The notes below the pieces were generated by a model that saw nothing but the letters and a program-made list of their open reading frames with translations, was not told the DNA's origin and ran no database searches. Below, piece by piece: positions 9,843 through 19,598 of a stretch of DNA of 60,663 bases. Positions within the stretch are counted from its first letter, which is position 1. Each line of letters begins with the position of its first letter. Made by a program: the position numbers and the translations under genes. The stretch is from contig PMSU01000107.1 of NCBI GenBank assembly GCA_003168255.1, positions 1 to 60,663 of the forward strand, read 5' to 3'. This stretch comes from Actinomycetota bacterium (GTDB taxonomy: Bacteria; Actinomycetota; Actinomycetes; Streptosporangiales; Streptosporangiaceae).

Positions 9843-9862
9843 TTAACTATCAGCATAGTTAA
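9843..9862. promoter_or_regulatory. Perfect 8+4+8 palindrome, likely repressor operator
   Basis: TTAACTAT-CAGC-ATAGTTAA is a perfect inverted repeat in an AT-rich island, 43 bases upstream of the permease start at 9800. Geometry and position suit a dimeric repressor, for example of the GntR type that often controls these ABC modules. No regulator gene is adjacent, so a regulator acting from elsewhere is inferred. Confidence 0.55.
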
Positions 9863-9916
9863 ATACTATCGCACGGGCGCTGGCTGCGGGCGGCGCTGAC
9901 TGCGGGCGGCGCGAGA

Positions 9917-10459
9917 TCAGGTGGCGGGAACCGCCGGCGCCTCGAAGTCCAGCATCGCAGGTAGCGCGCCCTCGAAAGTGAGCAGCCAGCGCTTGACCTC
10001 GACCCCGCTCCCGCCGCTGAACCCGCCGAGGCCGTCGGCCGCCAGGACGCGGTGGCACGGCACGATCACCGGGATCGGGTTCGAGCCCATGATGCTGCCG
10101 ATCCCCCGCGCGCCGATGGCGGGGCGGCCGTCACGCAATGCCAGGCGGCGTGCTAGCGATCCGTAGGTGGTGGTCTCGCCGTACCGAACCGTTTCGGCAA
10201 GCAGGGACAGTACCTGCCGCTGCGCCCCGGAGGTGTTACCCCAGTCAAGCGGCATGTCGAAGACCGTGCGCGCTCGGCAGAAATACTCCGACAGTTGTGC
10301 CCGCGCGGCCGAAAGCAGGTCGTCCGGTGCACCGGACGACCCCGCGACCTCTCGGGCGGGCGGCGGGCCGAACCTGATCTTCGCGACGCCCACGTCGCTG
10401 CACCCGACGGACACCTGTCCGACGGGTGTCTCGATAGTGGCCCAGCCGATTGCCGTCAC
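9917..10459 (-). CDS. ogt: Methylated-DNA--protein-cysteine methyltransferase
   Basis: 180 residues from GTG 10459 (VTAIGWATIETPVGQ). It removes alkyl groups from O6-alkylguanine in DNA by suicide transfer to its active-site cysteine, C135 in IPVIVPCHRVL. The helix-turn-helix region (YGETTTYGSLA) and Asn in GSNPIPVIVPCHR are present. The length is normal. The ribosome site before the GTG is weak and the frame is open further upstream, so the start is the least certain part. No ada-type regulator is nearby. Confidence 0.88.
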   Translation of the reverse strand: MTAIGWATIETPVGQVSVGCSDVGVAKIRFGPPPAREVAGSSGAPDDLLSAARAQLSEYFCRARTVFDMPLDWGNTSGAQRQVLSLLAETVRYGETTTYGSLARRLALRDGRPAIGARGIGSIMGSNPIPVIVPCHRVLAADGLGGFSGGSGVEVKRWLLTFEGALPAMLDFEAPAVPAT

Positions 10460-10603
10460 GTTGCCATTCTGGCCGGCCGGTAGGACAAAACCGCGGTTTG
10501 GCGAACACGCGGCGTCTTCGCCGACTGAGCTGATCGGCCGACCGACTGTCGGTGGCCGGTGATACATCTCGGTCGTGGTGCTACCAGTGGACAGGAGGGC
10601 GCT

Positions 10604-10948
10604 ATGGCCGACTCCATCGCCGATGTTGTCGAGATCGAGCTTGTCCGGCTGTGCCGGCTGCTCACTGAGCCGGGACAACGTGAGTGCCTGCGTTGCTATC
10701 TGATCCGGATGCTCGATGAGTTCGGCTGCAACAGCACGCACAGGTGGACGCGACGCTGGCGTGACGCCCGTGCTCCCCGGGCGCGTGCTTTGATCGAGCG
10801 CCTACAGCAGCGCGGTGCCTGTTGCTGCGACTGCGAAGTGCTCCTCAACGTCTTCACCGACTACCCGGAGACTAATCGGGTGCTGCCGTGCGCGGGGGTG
10901 TCACGGGCTGGCTCCACCCAGCCCTGTGACCTGCGACGGCGGGGGTAG
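10604..10948 (+). CDS. DUF2695 family protein
   Basis: 114 residues from ATG 10604, which follows AGGAGGG at ideal spacing. It is a small cytosolic protein with conserved cysteines: ECLRCYLIRMLDEFGC near the N-terminus, CCCDCEVLLN in the middle and a C-terminal STQPC. I recognise this layout from DUF2695 proteins of actinobacteria. The cysteine pairs could bind zinc. Function unknown. It is divergent from ogt and converges with the DedA gene, whose stop lies one base after its own. Confidence 0.7.
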   Translation: MADSIADVVEIELVRLCRLLTEPGQRECLRCYLIRMLDEFGCNSTHRWTRRWRDARAPRARALIERLQQRGACCCDCEVLLNVFTDYPETNRVLPCAGVSRAGSTQPCDLRRRG

Positions 10949-11611
10949 TCAGTCCTGGTTCGCGCCCGGCTCAGGGTCGGCCGGGCCGGCCCGGCGGTGA
11001 CGGCGCACGAGCTGCCTGAGGATCAGGCCGACGACGATCACTGCGACGGCTATAAGTACGTACAGGGAGTACCTGCTCACCTCCTTGTAGATGGCGGTGA
11101 TGTGATCCCCCGCCAGGTCTCCCGCGCTGGCCCAGACGCCGACCCACAGGATCGAGCCGAGGCTGCTGAAGGCGAGGAAGCGCATCCAGCCCATTTCCGT
11201 GATGCCCGCCATGACCCCCGTGAGCTGGCGCACTACCGTGATGAAGCGCGAGACCGTGACCACGATGGCGCCGTGCCTGGTGAAGAATTCCTCGGCCCGG
11301 CCGAGCTGCTGGCTGGTCAGGCGGACGTAGCGGCCGTAGCGGTGGACGACGGCGCGGCCGCCAAACCGGCCGATGGCATAGCCGGCGCAGCTGCCTGCGA
11401 TCGTGGCGACAACGGCGATCACGCCGAGGGCCACGATGTTGAGCCTGCCGGCGCCCGCGTAGACCGCGCCTGCGATAAGTATGGTTTCGCCCGGTATAAC
11501 CGGTACGCCCATGTTCTCGAGGAAGAGGAGGACCGCGACTGCCAGGTAACCGTAGTGGTCGAGCAGCGGTGCCAGCGTCGCGAACACGCCCGGGAGCGGA
11601 TGGGCGCTCAT
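10949..11611 (-). CDS. DedA family membrane protein
   Basis: 220 residues. Features of the DedA/VTT family: a re-entrant helix with ENMGVPVIPGETILI (about 32-46) and FTRHGAIVVTVSRFITVVRQ (about 108-127), whose conserved Arg residues are needed for function in E. coli homologues, plus GWMRFLAF...LWVGVWASAGDLAG. DedA proteins act in membrane lipid scrambling and envelope homeostasis. The C-terminal tail is basic then acidic. It ends five bases before the rnd stop on the same strand, so co-transcription with RNase D is plausible. Confidence 0.88.
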   Translation of the reverse strand: MSAHPLPGVFATLAPLLDHYGYLAVAVLLFLENMGVPVIPGETILIAGAVYAGAGRLNIVALGVIAVVATIAGSCAGYAIGRFGGRAVVHRYGRYVRLTSQQLGRAEEFFTRHGAIVVTVSRFITVVRQLTGVMAGITEMGWMRFLAFSSLGSILWVGVWASAGDLAGDHITAIYKEVSRYSLYVLIAVAVIVVGLILRQLVRRHRRAGPADPEPGANQD

Positions 11612-11616
11612 CGTGC

Positions 11617-12861
11617 TCAGGTCTCTTCCTGCTCCTCGAGGTCGAGCAGCGCGCCGGCGATGGGCGGCGCCATGAGCTCGACCTGCCAGGGCCGCGTCCC
11701 GTAGCCGGCCAGCTGCTCCGCGACCGCGTCCGGGGCTAGCGGCTCGGGCGGCTTCCAGGCCAGCCTACGCACGGCGTCTGGATGCAGCAGGTTTTCGGTG
11801 GGGATGCTGCGGGATTCGGCCACGGCCGCGACGGCCGCCCTGATCGCGGTCAGCCGCCGGGCCGCTGCCGGGTCACGCTCCGCCCAGCGGTGCGTCGGCG
11901 GCGGCCCGTCAGCGGCGGGTCCCGATGACGCCGGCAGGGCCATTTCGGGTTTAGCGCGGGCCCGGCTGATCGCGGCCAGCCAGTCACGGACATGCCTGCG
12001 GGCACCGCGGCTGGTGAACCCGGGGATGGCGACGAGCTCGTCGCCGGCCGTCGGCAGCACCCGTGCGGCCTCGATGATCGCGGCATCGGGCAGCACCCGC
12101 CCCGGGGACAGGTCCTGCCGTCTGGCGATCGCATCCCGCTCCAGCCAGAGCTCGCGGACAACCGCCAGGCCGCGCCGGGTGCGGACACGGTGAATGCCCG
12201 AGGTGCGCCGCCACGGATCCGGGCGGGGGCCATGCGGCCTGGCTGCCAGCACGGCCGCGAACTCCTGGCGCGCCCACTCCGTCTTACCCTGCTCCTCGAG
12301 CTGCTGTGCCAGTGCGTCCCTGAGCTCGACCAGAACCTCGACGTCCAGGGCCGCGTAGCGGAGCCATTCCTCGGGCAGCGGGCGAGTAGACCAGTCCTCG
12401 GCTCCGTGTCCCTTCGCCAGCCTGAGGCCGAGCACCTCCTCCACGAGCGTGGCCAGCCCCACCCGCGGAAACCCGAGCAGACGGCCGGCCAGCTCGGTGT
12501 CGAAGAGAGCCCGGGGACGATAGCCGAGCTCGGCCAGGCAGGGCAGGTCCTGGCCGGCGGCATGCAGCACTACTTCGGCGGGCGCGAGCACGGCATCGAG
12601 ACCGGACAGATCGGGGCAGGTGACCGGGTCGATGAGCACGGTGCCCGCCCCTGCCCTGCGGAGCTGGACGAGGAAGGCGCGCTGACCGTAGCGAAACCCA
12701 GAGGCGCGTTCGGCGTCCACGGCCACCGGCCCTTCGCCGCTGCCGAGGGCGTGCGTGGCCACGCTGAGCGCCTCGGCCGTCATGACGACAGAGGGCAGGC
12801 CATTGCTTGGCTCGAGCAGCGGAACGACGTCGCCTTCCGGCGGCTGGCTGCCCTCCGTCAC
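11617..12861 (-). CDS. rnd: Ribonuclease D family 3'-5' exonuclease
   Basis: 414 residues from GTG 12861, chosen because it overlaps the DUF3000 stop by four bases (GTGA); a longer frame upstream only runs through that gene. DEDDy exonuclease motifs are visible: D-A-E in PVAVDAERASGF (motif I), LHAAGQDLPCL (motif II), and LRYAALDVEVLVEL (motif III, Tyr and Asp). An HRDC-like region follows (WLERDAIARRQDLSPGRVLP). It trims RNA 3' ends. The N-terminus is acidic and Pro-rich. Coupling to DUF3000 is a standing actinobacterial arrangement. Confidence 0.9.
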   Translation of the reverse strand: MTEGSQPPEGDVVPLLEPSNGLPSVVMTAEALSVATHALGSGEGPVAVDAERASGFRYGQRAFLVQLRRAGAGTVLIDPVTCPDLSGLDAVLAPAEVVLHAAGQDLPCLAELGYRPRALFDTELAGRLLGFPRVGLATLVEEVLGLRLAKGHGAEDWSTRPLPEEWLRYAALDVEVLVELRDALAQQLEEQGKTEWARQEFAAVLAARPHGPRPDPWRRTSGIHRVRTRRGLAVVRELWLERDAIARRQDLSPGRVLPDAAIIEAARVLPTAGDELVAIPGFTSRGARRHVRDWLAAISRARAKPEMALPASSGPAADGPPPTHRWAERDPAAARRLTAIRAAVAAVAESRSIPTENLLHPDAVRRLAWKPPEPLAPDAVAEQLAGYGTRPWQVELMAPPIAGALLDLEEQEET

Positions 12862-13592
12862 GGGCGCCGCCTCGGCCTCGGCATGACGATCACGCCGGCT
12901 GCGGCAGGCGGCAGGCCGGCCGCAGCGCACAGGGCGTCGCACCAGGCCGCGACGTGCCCGGCGAGCGCGGGCGGGGCAAGCGCGGGTACGGGTACGGGCG
13001 GAGCGGGTGCAGGCGGGGCGAGCGCGGGCGGGGCGAGCGCGCCCCGCGTGCCGTCGGCTGTTGGCGCTGGTCTGGTGGGCGTTGGTCCGGTCGGCGACCA
13101 GGATGCCCGAAGCTCGAGCCCGGTTGCCGGGGGCTCACCCTGCTTCCCGCCGAACCCCTCGGTGACGACCCTGGTGACGGTGCCGCTCGGCACCGCGTAT
13201 CCGACCGCACGTGCGTCTAGCGCCTCGGTCAGCCAACTCCAGCTCACCTTGCCGAGCAGGGGGTCCGCAGCGATCTCTGCCTCGACGTCCGCCCGGATAT
13301 ATGCGATCACGCGAAACTGGCCCGACCAGCCCGGCTGACCGTCGGGGTCGTAGAGCAGCACGAGCCTTCCCCATCCGATGTCCGGCTGCTCCCCGGGTCC
13401 CGCTGCCTGGACGGTGGCCGAGATGGCAGCCGCGTACGGCGCGAGTTTCCTGGGTGCGGGTACGTCCTCGAAAACCACCTGAGGGTGCAGCTGGCACTGG
13501 GCGTCGCGGCCCGCGTATAGGTCGGCGACCGCGGCGTCGAAGACGACATCGCCGGTTGGGTCGCCATGTCCTGCCTGGCCGGCTGGCCTCAT
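12858..13592 (-). CDS. DUF3000 domain protein
   Basis: 244 residues. The N-terminal ~150 residues carry the DUF3000 core (PQVVFEDVPAPRKLAPYAAA; SWSWLTEALDARAVGYAVPS; VTRVVTEGFG). Position directly upstream of RNase D, with a 4-base overlap, supports the call. Odd: residues about 165-215 are a long Ala/Pro linker with repeated APPALAPPAPAPP-type runs, coded by a near-repetitive GC tract around 12955-13045. A helical C-terminus follows. Function unknown; co-translation suggests a role tied to RNA processing. Confidence 0.85.
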   Translation of the reverse strand: MRPAGQAGHGDPTGDVVFDAAVADLYAGRDAQCQLHPQVVFEDVPAPRKLAPYAAAISATVQAAGPGEQPDIGWGRLVLLYDPDGQPGWSGQFRVIAYIRADVEAEIAADPLLGKVSWSWLTEALDARAVGYAVPSGTVTRVVTEGFGGKQGEPPATGLELRASWSPTGPTPTRPAPTADGTRGALAPPALAPPAPAPPVPVPALAPPALAGHVAAWCDALCAAAGLPPAAAGVIVMPRPRRRP

Positions 13593-13623
13593 GAGCCGAG
13601 CGTACGTTGCTTCCGTCCTCTTC

Positions 13624-13833
13624 TCATGCCACCCGGCCCGGCCACCCGCGCAGAGCGCCCGCGTCGGCCATCAGGCCGGGAACGCCGACGAACAGCGCGG
13701 CACCGCACCCGGTGCACGCCCATTCCATGCAATCGCCGTCCTGGGCATCCGGACAGCTTCCCTGGCCATCGTGCGGCTGGTCGAACAGCTGATCCAGACC
13801 GCATTCGTGGCAGTGGCGGGTCATCAGGCCCAT
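13624..13833 (-). CDS. Small zinc-ribbon-like protein
   Basis: 69 residues. ATG 13833 is picked because AGGAGG sits nine bases upstream. Two cysteine pairs, RHCHECG near the N-terminus and WACTGCG near residue 45, suggest one zinc ribbon. The C-terminus is short and basic. It lies between the DUF3000/rnd pair and hemE, divergent from hemE. Small proteins of this type occur next to hemE in other actinomycetes, but I know no function. Confidence 0.65.
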   Translation of the reverse strand: MGLMTRHCHECGLDQLFDQPHDGQGSCPDAQDGDCMEWACTGCGAALFVGVPGLMADAGALRGWPGRVA

Positions 13834-14021
13834 CTCCGGCGACCTCCTTACCTGGGAGCATGCGCGGCTTGAACCCGCGGAGACGTCACCGCGCAGTCCG
13901 GGGCTGATCACGATCTTGGCATGTTTTGCCGCCTGGACGTTGGATCTTCCGCGGTGTGTCACGAATACGGTCTGCGGGCTTCCCCGCAGCCCGAGCCGTG
14001 GCCTGTGAGACGATCACTGAT

Positions 14022-15074
14022 GTGACGCCGCTCGAGGGCGAGTCGCCCTTCTTGCTGGCCTGCAGGCGCAAACCGGTTCCCTATACGCCGGTCTGGTACA
14101 TGCGGCAGGCCGGCCGTTCGCTGCCCGAGTACCGCATTGCCCGGTCTGGGATGGGCATGCTCGAGGCCTGCCAGCAGCCAGAACTGATCGTCGAGATCAC
14201 CCTCCAGCCGCTGCGCAGGTACGACGTGGACGCCGCCATTCTGTTCAGCGACATCGTGGTTCCGCTCAAGGCGGTCGGGGTCAGCCTCGACATCAGCCCC
14301 GGCATCGGGCCGGTGGTGGAGAACCCCATCCGCGACGCCAGCGACCTACAGCGACTGCGCCCGCTTGTGCCCGATGACGTTCCGTACGTGACCGAGGCCG
14401 CGCGGGCACTGGTCACCGAGCTTGGCGGGCGTCCGCTGATCGGCTTCGCCGGCGGCCCGTTCACCCTGGCGTCCTACCTGGTGGAAGGCGGACCGTCGAA
14501 GACGCACGACCGGACCAAGGCCCTCATGTACGGGGACCCGCCGCTGTGGAACGCGCTGCTCGGGCGGCTAGCCGACATCACGCTTGCGTTCCTCCAGATT
14601 CAGGTGGCGGCGGGAGCATCCGCGGTCCAGCTATTCGACTCCTGGGTCGGCTCGGTCAGCCCGGATGACTACCGGCGTTCCGTCCTGCCGCACTGCAAGA
14701 GGATATTCGACTCGCTGGCCGCGACCGGCGTGCCGCGCATTCACTTCGGGGTGGGAACTGGTGAGCTGCTCAGCCTGATGGGCGAGGCCGGTGCCGACGT
14801 TGTCGGGGTTGACTGGCGGGTGCCCCTGGACGAGGCGGTGCGCAGGGTGCCGCCTGGCAAGGCGCTACAGGGAAACCTTGATCCAGCGGTGCTGCTAGCC
14901 CCGTGGAATGTCGTCGAGGCGCGGGCAAGGGACGCGCTCGGCCGGGGCCGCGCCGCCGAGGGGCACGTGTTTAACCTCGGCCACGGCGTGCTGCCGGAAA
15001 CAGACCCCGACGTGCTCGCCAGGCTCACCGATCTCGTGCATACCGAGTCCGCCCGGGCGGCCGGCGGCATCTGA
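14022..15074 (+). CDS. hemE: Uroporphyrinogen decarboxylase
   Basis: 350 residues from GTG 14022; upstream frame has no homologous residues. It converts uroporphyrinogen III to coproporphyrinogen III in the cytosol. Signatures: [13 protein letters not shown] (26-38) with the substrate-binding Arg pair, the catalytic Asp in [27 protein letters not shown], and the C-terminal [11 protein letters not shown]. Length is normal. Downstream heme genes hemY/cgoX (18126) and hemQ (19603) are on the same strand, separated by a DUF4349 gene, a reductase and a methyltransferase. Confidence 0.95.
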   Translation: MTPLEGESPFLLACRRKPVPYTPVWYMRQAGRSLPEYRIARSGMGMLEACQQPELIVEITLQPLRRYDVDAAILFSDIVVPLKAVGVSLDISPGIGPVVENPIRDASDLQRLRPLVPDDVPYVTEAARALVTELGGRPLIGFAGGPFTLASYLVEGGPSKTHDRTKALMYGDPPLWNALLGRLADITLAFLQIQVAAGASAVQLFDSWVGSVSPDDYRRSVLPHCKRIFDSLAATGVPRIHFGVGTGELLSLMGEAGADVVGVDWRVPLDEAVRRVPPGKALQGNLDPAVLLAPWNVVEARARDALGRGRAAEGHVFNLGHGVLPETDPDVLARLTDLVHTESARAAGGI

Positions 15075-15104
15075 TGCCGCCCATACTGGCGCGTGTGCGC
15101 GCGG

Positions 15105-16118
15105 CTACGCGCCACCCGGTCGAGTTCCTCGCCGATGTAGCCATCGGCGGCCGCGCCGGACGCGATAGCCCAGGTATCCGCCGAGCACACAGAACGCGCC
15201 GATCGGCAGTGCGGCGCCGATCGCACTGAGCAGCCAAGAGATCAGCGCGACCAACGCCTTCCAGCCGCCGGTGATCCCGCCGATGAAACCAGGATTTCGT
15301 GCTCGGGTCGCGTTCGCGTGCTCCACTATGACCGGGCCCACGAGCCACAGTGACACGGTGGCATATGCCACCTCGTGATCAAGCGCCCGCTGCTGAGCCT
15401 GCATGGCTTCCAGGGCAGATTCCTGCGAGTTGATCTGATCCTGGACGGTGAGCAGGTTGCTGACCGAACCCGCACGGGAAAGCAGCGCGCGCAGTTGCGT
15501 AATCGCTGCCTCGTCGGAGGACACTCTGCTGGCCGTGTCCGCTACCTGCTGCGTGACGTCCTGCGCCTGCTGCTGCGCAGATGTCTGCGTGCCCAGGCCG
15601 CTCAGATCGCTGAGCGTGGCCGGGTATGCGGCGACGGGGACCTTCAGCTGGATGCTCGCCGTTTCGCCGCCAGCCCGCGTTGGGCGCAGGGCCGTGTTCT
15701 CCTGAGACACATACCCGCCCGCGTTGTCGGCAAGCTGAGTTACCCGCGCGGCCGCCCGGCTGACATCCGCCACCTTGACGGTCATGCTCGCGGTGTAGAC
15801 GATGTCGCGTCCGGCCGGCGACATGCGGGCCGTGCCGCCTGAGCTTTGCGGCTGGCCAGCACCGCTGCCCCCGGCTTTCGCGCCGCCGGCGGTGCCCGCT
15901 GGCGCGAGGGGTGCGGGGACGCCCGCGGCCCCGTGGGCCGCCCGGCCTGCCGCAGCTCCGGATGCGCTAGAACCGGCTCCGCCGCATCCGGTGATCAGCA
16001 AGATGGCGGTGGCGATCAACCCGGCCGCGGCCGGGACGGCGGCCCGGCCGTTAGCCAGCCGCCCTGGCGGCTGGGCGGCTGGCTGACCGTGGGCTGCGAA
16101 GGGCGCTGCACTATGCAT
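15105..16118 (-). CDS. DUF4349 lipoprotein
   Basis: 337 residues. An N-terminal hydrophobic segment ends in the lipobox LITGC with Cys45 as the lipidation site, unusually far in because of a polar 30-residue n-region. A Gly/Ala/Ser linker follows, then the DUF4349 core: DIVYTASMTVKVADVSRAAA, a coiled coil at about 185-250 with SRVSSDEAAITQLRALLSRA and QINSQESALEAMQAQQRALD, and a C-terminal membrane helix (LVALISWLLSAIGAALPIG) before a basic tail. This matches DUF4349 proteins: anchored outside, with the C-terminus inside. Function unknown. It sits in opposite orientation inside the heme gene run. Confidence 0.85.
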   Translation of the reverse strand: MHSAAPFAAHGQPAAQPPGRLANGRAAVPAAAGLIATAILLITGCGGAGSSASGAAAGRAAHGAAGVPAPLAPAGTAGGAKAGGSGAGQPQSSGGTARMSPAGRDIVYTASMTVKVADVSRAAARVTQLADNAGGYVSQENTALRPTRAGGETASIQLKVPVAAYPATLSDLSGLGTQTSAQQQAQDVTQQVADTASRVSSDEAAITQLRALLSRAGSVSNLLTVQDQINSQESALEAMQAQQRALDHEVAYATVSLWLVGPVIVEHANATRARNPGFIGGITGGWKALVALISWLLSAIGAALPIGAFCVLGGYLGYRVRRGRRWLHRRGTRPGGA

Positions 16119-16210
16119 GCCGATGTGATGGCACCGGTGGGCCGGCGGTTCCCCCGCGCGGGTAACAATCGGGCTACGGGCGGCTAGACAGCGCTAGGAG
16201 CGGCTAGACG

Positions 16211-17095
16211 CTAGGAGCGGCTAGACAGCCCTACGCTCGTGTCGAGCTCGCCGAGTTCCTCGCGGCTCAGCTTCAGCTCGACCGCACGCGCGGAGTCGGT
16301 GATCGACTCCGGCCTGCTCGCCCCCGGGATGGGGATCACCACCGGGGCCTTGGCGAGCATCCAGGCCAGCGTGACCTGCTGCGGCGAGACCCCGTGGGAG
16401 TCGGCCACCTGCTGGAACGCCGCATGCCTGGTGCCGACCTTTGCCGCCCGGCCGCTGCCGCCCAGCGGGCTCCACGGCAGGAATGCGATGCCAAGGTCGG
16501 CGCAGTGCGCAAGCTCGGGCTCGCTGGAGGTAAACGCGGGCGAGAACTGATTCTGCACGCTGGCCAGGCCGCCCTCGCCGAGGACCTGCCTGGCGATGTC
16601 GATCTGCTCGACCGTCGCGTTGGAGATGCCGACGAGCCTGATCTTGCCGGCGTCGCGCAGTTCCTTCAGCGCGCCGACCGACTCGGCGTAAGGGACATTC
16701 GGGTCGGGCCGGTGGTACTGGTAGAGGCCGATGGCGTCGACGCCCAGCGCCTTCAGCGACGCCTCTGCCGCCTGCCGCAGGTACCCGGGGGAGCCGTCCA
16801 CCGTCCATGCTCCGTCGCCGGGCCGCAGGTGGCCGCCCTTGGTGGCGACGAGAACGTCGCTGGCGTCACCGCTCCAGGTGGCGAGGGCGCGGGCGATGAG
16901 CCGCTCGTTGTGCCCCGTTTCGCCTGCGTGCAGGTGGTACGCGTCGGCGGTGTCGAAGAACGTGACGCCCGCGTCGAGCGCGGCGTGGATAGTTGCCACC
17001 GACCGCTGCTCATCCGGGCGGCCCTCGATCGACATCGGCATCCCGCCGAGCCCGATGGCGCTGACCGTTACTGAGCCGATTGACCTGTGTCGCAT
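16211..17095 (-). CDS. Aldo/keto reductase
   Basis: 294 residues with the AKR catalytic tetrad: D48 and Y53 in FFDTADAYH, K86 in VATKGG, H128 in YQYHRPDP. The nucleotide-binding end (IPGASRPESITDSARA) suggests NADPH. A soluble TIM-barrel oxidoreductase; the substrate is not readable. A near neighbour in function is the second AKR at 55933. It is divergent from the methyltransferase gene at 17260 across a 160-base region. Confidence 0.88.
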   Translation of the reverse strand: MRHRSIGSVTVSAIGLGGMPMSIEGRPDEQRSVATIHAALDAGVTFFDTADAYHLHAGETGHNERLIARALATWSGDASDVLVATKGGHLRPGDGAWTVDGSPGYLRQAAEASLKALGVDAIGLYQYHRPDPNVPYAESVGALKELRDAGKIRLVGISNATVEQIDIARQVLGEGGLASVQNQFSPAFTSSEPELAHCADLGIAFLPWSPLGGSGRAAKVGTRHAAFQQVADSHGVSPQQVTLAWMLAKAPVVIPIPGASRPESITDSARAVELKLSREELGELDTSVGLSSRS

Positions 17096-17259
17096 TCGCG
17101 AAGTTTCCTATCGGTTGGCGTTGTCTCTGTACGGCTTGCACAGCCTGGTGTATACAACAAAGCGAGTGGCTCGGACATGCCGAGCACGACAGCTGGTGCC
17201 CCGCAGCGCCACTGCCTGAGCCGGTGATGACCGGTACCGGGCAGCTAGGGAGGCCACTG

Positions 17260-18090
17260 GTGGCTGAGGAGCAAAGACGGCGTCCTGCCGCGGGAGGCAA
17301 CCGGATGCCGCGGGTCGACGCCACGGTGGCCCACCCGGCCCGGGTGTATGACTACTGGCTCGGCGGCAAGGACAACTTCGCTGCCGACCGGGAGGCCGCA
17401 CAGCAAGTGATCGACGCCTTTCCCGGCGTGATTCCCGGCGTCCGCGCGCAGCGCGCGTTTCTTGGCCGCGCCGTGCGCTACCTGGCGGGGGAGATGGGCA
17501 TCAGGCAGTTCCTCGACATTGGCACCGGGCTGCCCGCCGCGGGCAATACCCACGAGGTGGCTCAACGGGCCGCGCGCGATTCCCGGATCGTCTACGTGGA
17601 CAACGACCCGATGGTGCTCGCGCACGCCCGCGCCCTGCTCTCCAGCACCGCCGAGGGGGAGTGCGCGTACTTCGACGCCGACCTGCGTGACACCAAGGGG
17701 ATCCTGGCCGAGGCCGAGGGGATCCTGGACTTCAGCAAGCCGGTCGCGGTCGTGCTGCTTGGCGTCCTGCAATTCATCGGCGACCGGGATCAGCCGAACG
17801 TGATCATCGAGCATCTGAAGGCGGCCACCACGGCGGGCAGCTACCTGGTGGCCGGCCAGCCGGCCATCGACGTCCATTCCGAGGAGATGAGCGAGGCCAC
17901 GGCGCGGCTGGGGAGGCAGATCGGCAGCGACACCGTCGCTCGCACGCACTCCCAGATCCTGAGCTTTTTCGCCGGCCTGGAGATGGTCGAGCCCGGCCTT
18001 GTCCAGCTGCCCGACTGGCGGCCAGCGCCCGAAGACCCGCCGCACGTCGGCCCGGTGCCCTTCTGGTGCGGGGTCGGCCGTAAGCCCTGA
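17260..18090 (+). CDS. DUF574-type SAM-dependent methyltransferase
   Basis: 276 residues from GTG 17260, which has AGGGAGG six bases upstream and gives the normal family length; an ATG at 17227 is a less likely start. Family signatures: ARVYDYWLGGKDNFAADR, the SAM-binding FLDIGTGLPAAGN, and YVDNDPMVLAHARALL. This family is greatly expanded in actinomycetes; members are predicted O- or N-methyltransferases with unknown substrates. It lies 35 bases before the heme oxidase gene. Confidence 0.88.
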   Translation: MAEEQRRRPAAGGNRMPRVDATVAHPARVYDYWLGGKDNFAADREAAQQVIDAFPGVIPGVRAQRAFLGRAVRYLAGEMGIRQFLDIGTGLPAAGNTHEVAQRAARDSRIVYVDNDPMVLAHARALLSSTAEGECAYFDADLRDTKGILAEAEGILDFSKPVAVVLLGVLQFIGDRDQPNVIIEHLKAATTAGSYLVAGQPAIDVHSEEMSEATARLGRQIGSDTVARTHSQILSFFAGLEMVEPGLVQLPDWRPAPEDPPHVGPVPFWCGVGRKP

Positions 18091-18125
18091 TCCAGCCAGG
18101 CCGGCCCGGCTGGCAGACTGGCGCC

Positions 18126-19598
18126 ATGACCGGAGCCATGACCGGACCTGGTGAACCGCCGCACGTGGTGGTCGTGGGCGGTGGCATCGCCGGACTTGCG
18201 GCCGCGTACTTCCTGCGGGACTGCGCGGCATCGATCACCGTCTTCGAGGGTTCCCCCCGGCTGGGCGGCAAGCTCGCCGTGTCCGACGTGGCCGGGATCG
18301 CCACCGACGAAGGCGCGGAGGCGCTGCTGGCCCGCCGCCTCGAGGGCACCGACCTGATCCGCGCGGTGGGGCTCGGCGAAAAGCTCGTGACTCCCGGCAC
18401 CACGGCCGCTCGGGTGTGGACCCGCGGCACGTTCCGCGAGCTGCCCGGACGGCAGTTTATGGGAGTGCCGTCCGACTTCGGCGAGCTGGCCCGCTCGGAC
18501 GTGCTGTCCGATGCCGGGCTGGCCAGGGCCAGGCTGGACGCGGAACTGCCAGCCACCCCGCTCGACGGCGACGTCCCCGTCGCCAGCCGGGTGTCGGCGA
18601 GGTTCGGCCAGGAGGTGGTGGACAGGCTGGTGGATCCGCTGCTCGGCGGGGTCTACGCGGGCCGCAGCGAGGAACTGTCTTTCGAGGCGACCCTGCCCGC
18701 GCTCGCCGCGGCGGCACGGCGGCACCGCTCGCTGGCGCAGGCCGTGGGCGCCCTGCTGCCGCCACGGCCGCAGGCAGCGAACGGTGCTCGCCCTGAGGCC
18801 GTATTCACCACGCTCGCGGGCGGTCTCGGCACGCTGCCCCCGGCCGTGGCCGCGGCGTCCGGAGCCACCCTGCGCACCGGGTCCATGGTCCGCGAGCTCA
18901 CCCGCACGCAACATGGCTGGCGCCTGGTCATCGGGCCGGCCAGCGCCCCGGAAGTCGTGGCGGCGGACGCGGTCGTGCTCGCCGTGCCGGCCAGGCCGGC
19001 CAGCAGGCTGCTGGCGGGCGCGGCAGGCAGCGCGGCCGCGGCACTCGGCGAGATCCGCTATGCGAGCATGGCGATCGTCACGCTGGCCTACCCCCGTTCG
19101 GCATTCGGGGTTCCGCTGGCCGGCAGCGGTTACCTGGTGCCTGCCGTTGACCGGCGGGCGGTCAAGGCGGTCACCTTCAGCACGGTCAAGTGGCCGCACC
19201 TGCTGCCGGGTGGCGCCGACGTGCACATCGTCAGGTGCTCGGTCGGCCGGATCGGCGACGACGCGATCCTACAGCGGGACGACGCTGAGCTCGCCGCGCT
19301 CGCGGCGCAGGACTTTGCGGCGGCGACCGGCGTCAGCGGCGGCACCGTCGAGGCCAGGGTCACTCGCTGGGGCGGCGCGCTGCCGCAGTACACCGTCGGG
19401 CACCTGGACCGGGTGGCACGGATCCGGGCCGCGGTGGCGGCTCAGCCCGGGCTCGCCGTCTGCGGCGCTGCCTACGACGGCCTCGGCATCCCCGCCTGCA
19501 TCGCGACCGCCCGGTCCGCGGCCGACCAGGTTCTCGGGTACCTGGCGACGCGCAGCGGGGGCCGTGGCGGCCTCGATCGCGGTGATGGCGGACAATGA
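18126..19598 (+). CDS. hemG: Coproporphyrinogen/protoporphyrinogen oxidase (HemY/CgoX type)
   Basis: 490 residues. Rossmann FAD motif [18 protein letters not shown] at the N-terminus, [20 protein letters not shown], and the C-terminal [20 protein letters not shown] that closes the FAD site. In actinobacteria the HemY-type oxidase works on coproporphyrinogen III, feeding the HemQ pathway, and a HemQ gene follows five bases after its stop. ATG 18126 is used; ATG 18141 five codons later is equally plausible. Membrane-associated flavoenzyme using oxygen. Confidence 0.9.
   Translation: MTGAMTGPGEPPHVVVVGGGIAGLAAAYFLRDCAASITVFEGSPRLGGKLAVSDVAGIATDEGAEALLARRLEGTDLIRAVGLGEKLVTPGTTAARVWTRGTFRELPGRQFMGVPSDFGELARSDVLSDAGLARARLDAELPATPLDGDVPVASRVSARFGQEVVDRLVDPLLGGVYAGRSEELSFEATLPALAAAARRHRSLAQAVGALLPPRPQAANGARPEAVFTTLAGGLGTLPPAVAAASGATLRTGSMVRELTRTQHGWRLVIGPASAPEVVAADAVVLAVPARPASRLLAGAAGSAAAALGEIRYASMAIVTLAYPRSAFGVPLAGSGYLVPAVDRRAVKAVTFSTVKWPHLLPGGADVHIVRCSVGRIGDDAILQRDDAELAALAAQDFAAATGVSGGTVEARVTRWGGALPQYTVGHLDRVARIRAAVAAQPGLAVCGAAYDGLGIPACIATARSAADQVLGYLATRSGGRGGLDRGDGGQ

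Noticed and set aside
11617..12942. Longer RNase D start at 12942
   Set aside because: The extra residues are antisense-free readthrough of the DUF3000 gene in another frame; GTG 12861 with a 4-base overlap is far better.
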